DNA of 64,000 bases. Origin: Heliocidaris tuberculata. Taxonomy: Eukaryota > Echinodermata > Echinoidea > Camarodonta > Echinometridae. Shown piece by piece: positions 42,767 to 54,326 of the stretch. The notes below the pieces were generated by a model. The model did not search any database. It was not told the DNA's origin and saw nothing but the letters and a program-made list of their open reading frames with translations. Numbering within the stretch: the stretch's first letter is position 1; every line of letters begins with the position of its first letter. The position numbers and the translations under genes are program-made. The DNA is taken from contig CM046832.1 in assembly GCA_025618425.1 (NCBI GenBank), positions 48,676,026-48,740,025 of the forward strand, in the 5' to 3' direction.

Positions 42767-43530
42767 ACACTCAGCAAAAAAAAAACAACAACAACAACAA
42801 AAACAACAACAAACAAAACAAAACAAAACAAAAAAGAATGAAAAAATGGGGAAAAAATGGAGACTCTTTATTGTTCAAAATTTTCATATAAACCGTCAGT
42901 GAAATATACAAAATATAGGCCTATATCGAATTAAAGAAAATTTATACTCTACCAACATCAATTAAGATCAAGTTTTGAACTTTCACGCTTGAAAAATTGC
43001 AAAAATAGAGCAAGTAGTCATTCAAATGTTGTTGAGCATTTCCATCTTCTAGAGTCAAATCAAAACAATGAAAACAAAAATCATTAGAAAAACTGTTGTG
43101 CTTGTCAAAACCATGCATGCAGTCCTGAGACTACAGTTGATATCCAGGGCAGCGTTTCATCAAACGGTCATAAGTACAAGTTCGCCGACATCCCATTGAA
43201 ACGCGTGTATTAAAATTAACACGCGTTTCAATACGATGTCGGCGAACTTGTACTTATGACGGTTTGATGAAACGATGCCCAGAGCTCAATCCTCCTCATT
43301 GTTTCTCTTTTTTTTTCATAGTTGAACAAGAATGTCTTACAGATAAACATGTTTATTGACGTTTGAATGGCTACTTGCTCCATTTTTGCAATTTTCTTAA
43401 TCAGACCTTCTAACGGATAAATGAATGTGCCCATTCAAGCGTGGAAGTTCAAAATTTGATCATAATTTTGTTGGTAGAGTATTATTTTTTCTTTAATTTG
43501 ATTTATATTTCATCATATTCTATTGACATG
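42767..43530. mobile_element. Palindromic element with ACACTCAGCAAAAAAA ends, copy 2
   Basis: Collinear with 25797-26455: TTCATATAAACCGTCA, AATTTATACTCTACCAACAT, CATGCAGTCCTGAGACTACA, TTTTGCAATTTTCTTAATCA. The right terminus is eroded. It contains a separate 134-bp hairpin insertion at 43147-43280 that copy 1 lacks. Confidence 0.8.
43147..43280. mobile_element. 134-bp perfect-hairpin MITE nested in the previous element
   Basis: GGGCAGCGTTTCATCAAACG pairs with CGGTTTGATGAAACGATGCCC, and pairing continues through AAGTACAAGTTCGCCGACAT and ACGCGT almost to the centre. Comparison with the uninterrupted site in the element at 25797-26455 (ATCCAAAGCTC) fixes the insertion point. The target duplication is at most a couple of bases or eroded. 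Confidence 0.9.
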
Positions 43531-44833
43531 AGAAAATGACAATTTTATTTTAATTTTTTTTAAAGTCTGCATTTTAGAGCACTCGAAAAAAGGTTATCCT
43601 TGTAGTCCTTAGTGTACCAAGAGATAAAAAAAGTAAGATTTTAAAAATCGTTCGAGAATAAAGATTTTTTTTTTTAAATTCAATATCAAGCGAAATCTCT
43701 ATAGAGCTATCTTCATATGGGCTCCCGGTCAGACCCAGAGAGTTGCATAACTTTTTGGTCAGACCCCTAAATCATCTCCATGTCCTTTGTTTGGATCCCG
43801 GGTGTGTGCTTCAATATAACTTCGTGCACGCGTGGTAGATATTTCGCTTTAAAAAGCGGTAATTTTCGGGGACGTTCGGGATTGGAAAAAAAAGTACAAT
43901 TTTTCTTGAAAAAGCAAGAAATTTCACGAAAAGGGGGTCTTATTTTTACCATGTTTGCAAAGCATGTGAATGCGTATATGCACATGTTTTTGAGAAAATA
44001 GGGTACTTTTTGTGAATTTGTGTTATTGAAATAAGCAAAAAAATACTCATTTTGTACCTGTTTTTACTTAAATAGGGGTCATACTTTTGTGGAAAATGTT
44101 TTTTGAAAGTATGCAAATGCAAAATAGGGGGTCATTTCGACTCTGCTGCTGATCATCAGTTTCTGACCGCGTCAGTGACTGGTAAGGCCTTTTGCGCGTC
44201 ATGAAAGAGTGATATCGTCTAGAAAGTGATTGCAAAATGAACAGATTCGATTAGCGCAGGTAATGACGCAATCCAGAGCGCGTTGATAGAGAGAGTTGTG
44301 ACACGCGCATAATAAGCATGCGCGTACGCGGTCTTTGTTTAAAACATGGCGGATCATGGAGCTCCCAATAGTTCCCTTTCACGTACATTCTCTATGAGAG
44401 GGAACTTTTTTGAAGCTCCATGAAATGACCGACCAATCAGAAGCGACCTCCAGTGTCAGGACTCTCTGTATGGATAGCTCTGACGCAATCGAAATGACGC
44501 CCTCGTGTGACCCGGGCTTTACAGCTTTGAATATAAAAACACCATCGTTGTTCGCATCTGCGTTATCAAGAACTCATGGACGCTTCCGTGTGGGTTAGAG
44601 TAATTCGTCCATCGCCTACACAGGAAGGATTAAGATAAAACGATTTGTCCATGATTCTCTTAGTGTGTTTTCACAGTGTGGGTTGAAAGCTATGGTTGAA
44701 TTGAAAGGATGTTCAGGATCTAGACCACAGTCCACATACATTGAATTGTTTTCTAGACTTAATCCCCACGCCCCATCTGCGCTTTCCCGTTTCCATAATT
44801 AAGGAAGAAGCTTTAGAATGGCCCATTTAATGC
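43531..44833. other. Intergenic with a GGAGCT...AGCTCC hairpin
   Basis: No gene recognised. A hairpin CATGGAGCTCCCAATAGTTC against GGGAACTTTTTTGAAGCTCCATG lies at 44355-44422. Bases 44165-44245 resemble 50845-50925 (TCAGTGACTGG, CAAAATGAACAG). The word GACCCGGGCTTTACAG at about 44507 resembles AAAGCCCGGTGCACA near 54475, a possible dispersed-repeat end. Confidence 0.4.
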
Positions 44834-45060
44834 CAGTGGCGCGGCATGGATCCAGACACTGAGGGGGCACCGGATTCATGGGGTGGGGGCCGAGGGGCAC
44901 GAGACTTATTCGGTGAATGAAATGCAAATTAACAGGGTTATTAATTAGCGGGAGGGTGTGGAAAGTAGTAGTTTTTTTCTTTTGACGATACCCCTATCCC
45001 TCTTCCCTCCTTTATATTTCTCATCTATCTTTTTCTTCTTTTCTTCCTGTTTTCTTTTTT
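44834..45060 (+). mobile_element. Truncated hAT-like MITE, same family as 48194-48437
   Basis: Starts CAGTGGCGCGGCATGG and shares with 48194-48437 the order GAATGAAATGCAAATTAA, GGGTTATT, GTGTGGAAAG and CTTTTCTTCCTG-type pyrimidine runs. The right inverted end is missing. Confidence 0.7.
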
Positions 45061-45227
45061 TCCCGCATTAGTATTACTCGTAAAACCGACACGATTTATT
45101 GCTAGCTTTTAAATGATAAACAACATTTTTTCCCCCCTTTGAAATAATTTCCACTACCGGCATTTATTTAGAATCAAAATTCTAGTGCTATTGGCCACTC
45201 GGGCCTTTAGAGTGATATTGATTGGAC

Positions 45228-45264
45228 ACACGCACACACACACACACACACACGCACGCACGCA
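45228..45264. repeat. (CA)n microsatellite
   Basis: CACACA and CGCACGCA units, about 36 bp. Confidence 0.9.
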
Positions 45265-45325
45265 CCTTCTTGTAGAAAATAGCTAACTGGCCTTAAATGG
45301 CCTTCCTTACCTACAACATGATTAA

Positions 45326-46586
45326 AGGGGAATGAAAGGCAACATCCTATAATCATGTAGATAATTGTCAGCCTCTTGCAAATATCTTGAAATTTCTCCA
45401 ATTTTATTATTTAAGAAGGATAACAATGTCTCAAAAAGTTGCAGTTTCCTTGCTAGACATTATCCCATGGGGGCTGCCATTTTCTTCACAAAGTGATGTC
45501 AGAGCAGTGCTATTTGTGAGATACCCACTGACATGTATTCTAGCTACGATGATACTCATGGTCACCCGTGAAATGCATAACACTGGATTTTTTTTTTATA
45601 ACAAACCACTTTTGTAGTCATGTACATTCAAATGAAGATACTTTTATCCTGTTATAAAACCTACTTGTGTCAAGATATTTGGTTCAGCTGTTTCATAGGT
45701 GGGGCAGTTTCTTTTGTTAAGCAGGATTTTGCATGCACCAGTTGTTGCTTGGTCAGACAAAGGTTTGCCAATTCTTCAAAGAAATGACAAAGACCTACAT
45801 ACAACAGCTCCTAGATATCACCTGGGCGAGACGCTAGGGGTACCAAGATGGCTGCCATTTTGAATTGGTGGCTTGCATAGCTATTCATTAGCTACGTTCA
45901 TACGGGACTCGTGGTTTCGAAACTTTAAGTTAGCGAAACTAACCGCAACGAGGGTTCATACGAGCCTGAAACAACGAGCTGTCACTACAAGCCGAGCGAT
46001 CGTCGTGGTTGACCCAGGAAGTAGATACTACCGATTGTGTGTACAATACACATACATATCCTGTGTTCATAATGTGTGCGAAGGGTATGACCCGGAAATT
46101 TAACATGAACAGCAAGGTCATCCTAAACCACAAGCCTGAGAAACTTAAAGTTTATTCCGTTCACGTGGTGCGAAACTCCGACGGAGGACCACCCACTGCT
46201 CGTGGTTTCGACTTAACCACAAGCTATAGCTTGTGGTTCTAGAACTACAAGTAAACTTAAAGTTTCGAAACCACGAGTCCGTTCATACGGGCTGAAACTA
46301 CAAGATAACTACAAGTTAACTTAAAGTTTAGCTCCCATCGTGTGAACGTAACTATTATGCAACATCATATCCAATGTGTACAGGTAAATGGATATGTACG
46401 ACTATGACATCACAGTTTTTCAAAATGGCAGCCCCCATGGAATAATATCTAGCAAGGAATCTGCAAACTTTAGAGAGATTGTTCTCCTTACTGAGTAATC
46501 AAATACGAGTATTTTCGAGATATTTTGAACAGGCTGACAATTTTCCACAATATTATCAGCTAAAGTTTGTTGAGTTTCGTTCTCCT
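45326..46586. mobile_element. TTAA element with AGGGGAATGAAA ends, carrying a nested insert
   Basis: Exact TTAA at 45322-45325 and 46587-46590. The arms pair over about 190 bp: AAAGGGGAATGAAAGG against TTTCGTTCTCCTTT, AATTGTCAGCCT against AGGCTGACAATT, and CATGGGGGCTGCCATTTT against AAAATGGCAGCCCCCATG. Same general type as the TTAA elements at 21639 and 23994. The interior holds the element at 45890-46352. Confidence 0.82.
45890..46352. mobile_element. Nested element with TAGCTACGTTCA ends
   Basis: AGCTACGTTCATACGGGACT at the left mirrors the right end CATCGTGTGAACGTAACT imperfectly. ACTCGTGGTTTCGAAACTTT and CTTAAAGTTTCGAAACCACG form a longer internal mirror pair. A CCACAAGCTATAGCTTGTGG palindrome is near 46220. 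Confidence 0.65.
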
Positions 46587-46599
46587 TTAATCTGTAAAA

Positions 46600-47120
46600 T
46601 ATTAGCCTAAAATAGTTTTCTGTTGAAGAATATTTTCCGGCCAAAACGGATCAAAGTATTATTAAAAATCTTTTGATTTCCTGAGTCATTAGTGATAATT
46701 CCATTCTCTCTTTTAAGTCATACCAAATATTCTAATATTCGAAGTACAATGGTGAATTATAAGATGCCTTTCATTATTAAACTCTTCAAGACTTCTCTCC
46801 AAAACGCGAAGAAAGGCTAATTGGAGATTTTCTTTATCCCTGTTTGGAAAGTAAACATTTCTTAACACAAGACGGATCCCCTGAACTTTACCATCAACAA
46901 ATATATCGCCCTTTTAAATCTATTTTTAGTTTTTAATACCTTAAATTGCAATACACAAACTTCTTTATTGTGACTGGTTCCATGATTGAAAGGATTTAAA
47001 TCCCATCCAACTCTGTTTTCCATTTGTCTTTAACATCAATAGTACCAAATGTTCCCTGAAAATATTACATCTCCTCGTTGTCTACTCCAATTAATAATCG
47101 AACCTCTCTTATTTGAATCC
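46600..47120 (-). pseudogene. LINE apurinic-type endonuclease fragment
   Basis: On the minus strand, one frame between about 46914 and 46738 reads DGKVQGIRLVLRNVYFPNRD and continues KENLQLAFLRVLERSLEEF. This is like the NVYAPN/NVYFPN block of the endonuclease domain of AP-endonuclease LINEs. Frameshifts surround it (an upstream NPFNHGTSHNKEV matches the F-HG-S-kGV block). The reverse transcriptase part is not present next to it. Which LINE clade is unknown. Confidence 0.6.
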
Positions 47121-47159
47121 CGTTAACCTTTAACATTTAAACACTTAAACCTTTAACAT

Positions 47160-48190
47160 TTTAACACACACACACACACCCACACGCATCCCCCCACTTT
47201 TTTTTCAATGATCTTTATTTTGATTGCACTCAATAATTATACATAAATCATAAATCAACATTTCAATGAAAGTATATAACAAATAAAGTACATTATCATT
47301 TAACATCTTCTTTAAATAGATAACTGAAATTCAAAACTATGAAGAAAGCACACACACGCACCCCCCCCCACACACACACACACAAACCTACGTGCACCTT
47401 TATCCACCAGTTTTTCTTCATAGATTAAATGGCTTTCTGGACAGTATATAAGAGGGGCTTGTCCCACCGATATTTGTCCCATGTGGATGACAAAACGCGG
47501 ATTTGGTGACCTCCAATACTAGTTCAGTGATCTTCAGAATAGACTTAAAAGTAAAAAACAGTTGGTTAGAAATAGGGCTAATTTAACTTAAAGCATATTT
47601 AACAAGGCAATTTTATTGTAAGATGTAAATGAAATCAAATTAGCTATTTCTACTATCAATCAAACATTTTTTATTTTCATAGGCATTTCATAATATAAAT
47701 ACTTTCTTTAATTAATTTATGAATTTGAGTTCATTGACTAAATTCAGCAAAGGGTAAACTAAATATCTTTTGTCATATTCAGCGCGTAATAGGATAGTTT
47801 TATGACCTTATTTATCACTAGCATGGAAATCATAAAACATAATGAGGAAGTATTTTATATTTCTGCTATGAAGCAACAAAGACGTCCTCAAATCCTCGCG
47901 TGGTCTAACCGCCCAATACAATTGCGGAGACGGTATTCCTACTAAGAAAAAAAAAAATCCTCCACCCTCTTGACTGACTTTCTTATGTATCTTTTATCCA
48001 AAGGCTTTGAAGAGGTTGTCTTTGTGATGTGGGATTTCCTGACATTGTCTTACCCGACCAATAAAACGCTAAAGCTGAACAAGTTTGCGTTCGTGTTGGC
48101 TCCAAGTTGGGTCCTGCACAGACGTCAAGAACGTGTGTGTACTCAATGGCAGGTGGGTTATATGAACTGAGCAGGGAGACGATGTTCGGT
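47160..48190. other. AT-rich intergenic with CA microsatellites
   Basis: CACACA runs at about 47163-47185 and 47348-47388. The stretch between them contains AATAAAG-type words. No gene recognised; the frame near 47970-48170 has no family resemblance. Confidence 0.4.
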
Positions 48191-48193
48191 CAA

Positions 48194-48437
48194 CAGTGGC
48201 TTAGCAAGGGTCCCGACATTAATGGGGGTACCGGCTTCGTGGGGGCGCCGCTCTTACTCGGTGTATGAAATGTAAATTAATAAGGTTATTGGTTCAGGGG
48301 GAAGATGTGGAAGGGGTAGGTAGCGTCTTCTTTCAACGTTCCCTTCCCCTTCTCCCTCTTCTTTTGTCATATTTTCTTTTCTCTTTTTTTCTAGCAATTT
48401 GAGGGGGGACCCCATGCCTCGCGAAGCTACGCCACTG
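48194..48437. mobile_element. hAT-like MITE, 244 bp
   Basis: CAGTGGCTTAGC at the left against GAAGCTACGCCACTG at the right. Flanks TCGGTCAA and TCAGTCAG match in 6 of 8 bases, compatible with an aged 8-bp duplication. Pyrimidine-rich interior. Confidence 0.75.
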
Positions 48438-50488
48438 TCAGTCAGTATACCTCCACATACGGACCATCTAATTAACTTATTACCATAGTATTGGAAGCAC
48501 TAAATTCTGGCTATTACTAATTCAGCTTCCGCCTTTTGCATCAAATATTTCATAAGAGCTCAGCGCGATGTCTTAATTTCTAGAAGCATTTTAGTATTGA
48601 ATTGCGTTTTAACTGCCTTCGGTAGCTTCATGTTTTTCATTTCGGGAGCAGGGTTAAATTGTTTGTTTGTTTATTTGTTTGTTCTAAGTTCTATGTTTTC
48701 ATTTAGGTATGAGGCCTAGTATCTGCTTAAAACTGATGTTTATTTGAATCAGAACTCCAGTCCGTATATGCTGTCATGTCATTCCTCGAATAAATTGAAT
48801 TCATGCATTTCTTCAAGTGCTTCTATTACCCTTCAATTTCATTGTTAAAATACATCATTTTCTTTTTTGTTTCTGTTTTGTTTGTTTTATTGTTGGTTTT
48901 TAAAAACTTTTAAGATCTTGCCTTCCATACATTGCTAAGTTGTGCCTGGCTTCCCAGAAGGCCTTCTGTGGGATCAAAAGTAATCGGTAGATGGGCAGTT
49001 TCAATTCGGCAGTGAGAGAATTACATGGTATATTTGCTATATAGATATATACTTTTGTATGTCATGGATTAATGCTATATTTCAACTGATTTACATAACT
49101 ATTGGAGTATCCAGTAAAACATTTCTCATGCTAAAATTACAAAAAATATAATTTCTTGCACACATAAGGCTCAAACATTTAAAGAATGTTGGTAAAGGAA
49201 TTACTCATAGAATTTGGCATACTTTGTGTTTCAAACGTGCAGAAAAACTTTCTTCCAAATTTCTAACATTTCAGGGAGCTGAGTTATTGAAAGATCAGGG
49301 CCCCGTCTTTTAAAGAATTGCGATTGCAACTCTGTAGATAGGGGATTTAAATGTTGCGATTGATTATAGGACTTGCGATCGATTTTGATAGTTTGCAACC
49401 CTTCTTAAGCCGTTGACTACTGAATTATGTAATTCCCATAGACTTAATACAGGGACGGCCGGTTCCCGTAGGCAATGGATTAAGAAAGGGCACTGTTCTC
49501 CATGGTGAAAGCATTTTGTTGCAACAAAAAAAGCTTCATAATATAAGTTAAATCAACTTTCTAACAATACAACTCTGTGCATATTTTTACGGATTTTTAC
49601 CCATATGGAAAGATATTGATTGCCATTAAAGTTGACGAAGCAAAATTTTTGTTTTATGTTTTACTTTGGTAGGTGTGTGTGTGTGTGTGGGGGGGGGGGT
49701 TAACTTGATATATACTCATACAGTCCCCCCCCCCCAACTTAACAACCGTTTGGCCCTATCAAGGTGAGGTGGCTAGGTTGAGTACCGTGACAAACCTTTG
49801 AGTTGAGAGTAACTATGACGGTGGTCGATCCTAACGTAAATGTTATTGCTATGGAGATGAAGCCTAATATAGGCCTTATTAAGTTCAAATAAAATCATGA
49901 CGTCGGGTAAACATGCAATAAGGTTTCACTTGTACCAAAAATTGCCATGTTGCCAAGACAAGTCGGGCTTCTCGAGGCCATTTTAAAGGGGGGGGGGGGG
50001 TAAGGTGTGGGACGTGTCTGACTAAATTTACCGAAAAGTTGAACTAAAATGTCCAAGCAACAAATACAAAATTTACAAAATAAAAATATGCCGACAAGGT
50101 GAAGAATTTTTAGAAAACGAGACAAACGAATAGATTTTTTTTTAAAAAGGGAACATCGGATTTCAATTTTTTTTTAGATCGTTGACATGGCTAAAAGCAA
50201 AGCAATGCCTAATTTCTCTGACAATATCACGGATTTGCCGACAATTATTTGAAATAGTTGTCACGCACCCCTTCTATCGACGCTCTTTCAAAACGCAAGA
50301 AAAATTGTTAATAGTATGAACGTAATTATTTAAACATATTGTGCTAATGCACACTGAAGAAAGTAATACTCTCCTAATCCTCTTCGTGCCAAAATAGTAA
50401 TACCCGTTGTACATGAGGCATCATCTCGATCGACTGAAATTAAAGCATTCGCTAGTAATTAGCAATATTTGCAATGTTCATTTTGTAC
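48438..50488. other. Intergenic, no gene recognised
   Basis: Contains CAGGGCCCCGTCTTTTAAAG at about 49299, a word I recall from dispersed repeats of marine invertebrates. A (GT)n-G run and mirrored C run lie at about 49675-49735, and a G run near 49989. No protein-like frame. Confidence 0.4.
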
Positions 50489-50496
50489 AATATCAC

Positions 50497-50639
50497 CAGT
50501 GTTGTAATCGAGTCGAGTCCGAGTCGATAAGTGGTCGAGTCACGAGTCAAGTCGAGTCATTAGTGGCTCGAGTCTCGAGTCGAGTTGAGTCATTTCCTAT
50601 CACGTTCGAGTCGAGTCGAGTCAAGTCATTACAACACTG
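50497..50639. mobile_element. hAT MITE built of GAGTC pentamers, with 8-bp TSD
   Basis: Ends CAGTGTTGTAAT and ATTACAACACTG form a perfect 12-bp inverted repeat, flanked by identical 8-bp repeats AATATCAC at 50489-50496 and 50640-50647. Almost the whole interior consists of CGAGT/GAGTC pentamers in slightly varied phase. Confidence 0.9.
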
Positions 50640-50690
50640 AATATCACTCTCACATAGAAGAAGATGGCACCAGTCACTGACACCGTCCTG

Positions 50691-51069
50691 GGCCAGGCAA
50701 AATGAATGATGCCTCGTATGCATTTGCTGACGTAGGCTGGGTCAGGGACTGTATGGTGCAGTCTTTGACACGCCGTGTGAATATGAAGTCGTACACAAAG
50801 CCTACTGCACACGAAGCGTTATTTTGCCTGCATGTAGGACGGTGTCAGTGACTGGCGCGGTTTTGACAAGCCATGTGAGAGTAATGTTTGCTAAAAAATG
50901 AATACAAAATGAACAGCGGGTCAGGCAAAATGAATGACGCCCCGTGTGCATACGAGACGTCATTTGCTGACATAGGCTGGGTCAGGGACTGTATGGCGCA
51001 GTCTTTGACACGCCGTGTGAATGTAAAGTCGTACGCAAAGCCTACTGCACACGAAGCGTCATTTTCTCA
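50691..51069. repeat. Direct duplication, unit about 135 bp
   Basis: GGCAAAATGAATGATGCCTC to CACGAAGCGTTATTT (50694-50824) recurs at 50934-51067 at about 90% identity. The spacer includes GACGGTGTCAGTGACTGG, mirror of CCAGTCACTGACACCGTC at about 50671-50688, giving an additional inverted repeat. Confidence 0.85.
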
Positions 51070-51360
51070 AAGTTCTCGACCCACTAGACTACATTCTAAA
51101 TGCAGAGGAGTGGAATCCACTTTTCTAAGAGTCGTATTAGGGATAATTTCCTTTAATTTTGAGTTGAATCCACTCCAATTAAATTATAGTGAAATCCACT
51201 CCAAAGTTGAAATACTCATTTGTGAGTAGATTCCACTAGTTTGAGCCTGTATTTTACCTCAAAGGAAGTGGGCCATAATATGACCCCCACAAAAGTGGAT
51301 TTCCCCCTCCTGCATATTTAGTACGACACCTCAACGAGCACTTGTATTGTAGTGGCCATA
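51070..51360. repeat. GGAATCCACT-rich stretch
   Basis: GAGTGGAATCCACT, GAATCCACTCC, GAAATCCACTCC and AGATTCCACT recur within about 130 bases (51108-51238). A degenerate repeat of unknown origin. Confidence 0.55.
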
Positions 51361-51610
51361 TAACAGGGAGACACTCGTTTTTCCGAAGGTTTATAATGCC
51401 GAAACCCAAGTTGCCCATACCAGGGGTTCATAATTTCGAAAATGGAATAGGCTTCCTAATTCCGAAGATTTGTTGCATTATTCCGAAAGTTCGTTTGTAC
51501 GAAGGGTTCATAATTCCAAAAATGAAAAAGGGTTCATCATCCCGAAGGTTCGTAATTCCGATAATGATACAGAATTCTATTTCATTTTCGGAATTATGAA
51601 CATACGGAGT
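51360..51610. repeat. Short-period 'TTCATAATTCCGAA' repeat
   Basis: About nine imperfect units of TTCATAATTCCGAAAATGAA and GAAGGTTCGTAATTCCGA, as at 27655-27890. Confidence 0.75.
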
Positions 51611-51649
51611 AGACCTGTCGTAGTTAACACATGTCCCAAATGCCCCCAA

Positions 51650-54020
51650 ATACCCACAGATCTTTTAAACATGGAGAGGTCCCTTTTGTGCACCTTAGAA
51701 GAGGTGCTTCGTGAATAGCCTTTGTTTTCCTTTTTGAAAAGAATACTTCCACCCGGGTATCATAGAATACACTATTGTTTAATAATTGAATAATTGAATA
51801 AGAATGACTACATTAAATTAATGAGTACATGTCAAGTACTCGTGTCGGTGAGTTTTACAATTTGGTAAAGATGACCTTTATCTGCTCATGCTCAGATTGT
51901 TTTAACGAACTGGCTTTATTATTCGGACAAACGACATGTAACCCTTTAACAGTCCCGTTTCTCAACGACCCTAAGAGTTATTCGCAGCCACATGATAAAT
52001 CTCTGCATTCATCATATTCTCTCCTCGTGTCAGAGAGGCATGTCTGACTGTCTGTCACCCTATGCAGTGATATTCACCCCTCATCTTGAGAGAAAGAATT
52101 AGGTTAGAGCCTCTTTTACATCGCGATTATCCGCTCACGATATCCATGCCTTGTTGTATTTATTATGCCGCATGTCTGGATTTGAGTGATCCTTTCACAT
52201 CATGTCCATGATAAACCCTGTGTTTTTGTTCTTTTTTAAGAATACTGAGTGAGTGATATCTATTTAATGATTTTGCATTTATTCGTACATTGCAAAGCTT
52301 TAAACCTCCACTCTAAAACAAGCTGGGTAAAATTTTACACAATATTGGATAAAAAGGGAACATGCAATTTTACCAATTATTATTGGACAAAATTTCACCA
52401 AATTTACTTTAGCGTATAGGTGTATTTTGCAATCAGATTTTCTCTCAATTCATTACCGTTATGCTCGTATAAAGTTAACACTGGATCGAGGTAATGACGT
52501 AATATAATTGTAGTAAAACGGGGTAAAACTGTAGTAAAATAGTAAGCAGACCCTGTTTTGTCTACTCTTTCTATTTATTCGAAGAACAGGAACGTGAAAC
52601 ATTGACAGAGAATTTTGACTCGTCGTTTGTATTTAATTTTTTGTCGTATTTATTATTTTGTCGTTATATATTTTGTCATAATTTTCTCATTTCATTACTA
52701 TTGTTTCTGTTTTCATCCGTTTACAATCACTTTATCAATGATTTCAATTCTATAAATTATTATTATTATTATTATTATTTATTCGGCACTGAAGAAATCA
52801 AGGAAACAGATAATACAAAACAATAGATTAGAAGAGAGTCACATGGATGCCGGGAAAAGAAAAAGATTAACCAAATAACTATAACCCGAAGGTCTTCTTT
52901 TCCAATTATGACAACCATGTTGGTTTTATAATTATTGTGAAATGAAATCGCAATTGATTATCGATGTATTGTGCCTTCGAATTATTGACAATTTTAACAT
53001 GTATGTCATAATCATTCACTTAATTTTGATATGTAGGTCCCATAGAGATTTACAAAATAAGTCTGCGCATGAATTTTTTTAAAATCTGTTTTTCCTGTTT
53101 ATCAAGCCTTTACTATTTTTAGGAAAGGAAGAAGTCCTTTATTTGGGAAAATGAAAAAAGGAAGGATGTTCAATACTTCCTGGATGTCAGATATATCTAA
53201 AATAAATCTGACACGTACAAAACAAAGTATGCAATGAATTGGCAGTCGTGTCACAATTCATTAGTATAGTAGTTAGGATAAAACTGTGAAAAGTGTAAAT
53301 TTTAATTGTAACCAACTAGGGGTGTTGCAAGTCAAGTATCTGTACGACTGATTTCCGAATTTGCTAATTTGACTAAAATAGCCTTCGAAAGGTTAAAAGG
53401 TAATTAAGAATACCATGTTGCCCACATTTTCACCGCACACAAAAGAAGACTAGATTAAACTGAAATGCGGGGAGTGAAGGTGTAATGTGGAGGATGAAAG
53501 GAAATATAAAATGGTGCTTAAATTTCCAAAGGATGAAATAATGAATAAAGTACATCTCTACAATAATTGAGGCTTTGTATCACATGAATAGACATTTTGT
53601 ATTACTGCAAGTTCTAAAATCAGTGAATTGCCATAAGTACTAACGAGGATGTCAATTAATCATTTGACAACACTATGTTTCATTGAACCCACAGCAAAGT
53701 ATGAATGAAGTAAGCAAATTACTAGCATAATGCGTTGCATTATGTAGCTGATTTACCTACAAGCAGCTAGCATTAACATCTATCTCAAACTTCGTAAGCT
53801 TATCCATGACGTTTGATCTTGTGTAATATTGACTGGCATTAGTATATGGTTCAATGTCGTGTGTCTGTTTGCCCATATATGGCACAAAATCTACCATTAT
53901 ATTCATTAAAATATAAACTATATGCGATACGGCTTCGTTTAAAAAAAAAAATGTTTTTCATTAACAGCATTCTATTCTTAACTCAGTGTACAGGTGAACA
54001 AAATTAATATTGGAAGAAAT
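51650..54020. other. AT-rich intergenic, no gene recognised
   Basis: A short ATT run at about 52758-52778. Otherwise unstructured AT-rich sequence; frames up to 75 codons show no domain. Confidence 0.45.
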
Positions 54021-54115
54021 ATCTGTCATTAAGGTTTGAGAATTATATATATATATATATATGTTTTCATTGTATATATATATATATATATATGATATAT
54101 ATATATATGTTTTTC

Positions 54116-54163
<48 letters not shown>

Positions 54164-54167
54164 TTTC

Positions 54168-54205
<38 letters not shown>

Positions 54206-54209
54206 TTTC

Positions 54210-54263
<54 letters not shown>

Positions 54264-54268
54264 TTTCA

Positions 54269-54300
<32 letters not shown>

Positions 54301-54326
54301 AAAATTCTCAAACTTTAATGACAGAT
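54021..54326. mobile_element. MITE with ATCTGTCATTAA ends and a (TA)n core
   Basis: ATCTGTCATTAAGGTTTGAG at the left mirrors CTCAAACTTTAATGACAGAT at the right with one mismatch. Between them lie blocks of TA dinucleotides separated by GTTTTTCAT-type spacers (about 54112, 54161, 54203, 54261). Tyr/Ile-rich frames here are artefacts. Confidence 0.8.

Noticed and set aside
44346..44423. Small frame MADHGAPNSSLSRTFSMRGN ending EAP, with good start context
   Set aside because: It coincides with a hairpin (44355-44422) and has no splice donor or continuation that looks coding. A chance frame cannot be excluded.
47970..48170. 66-codon open frame in a less repetitive stretch
   Set aside because: No domain, no splice context and no similarity recognised. 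Length is within chance expectation.
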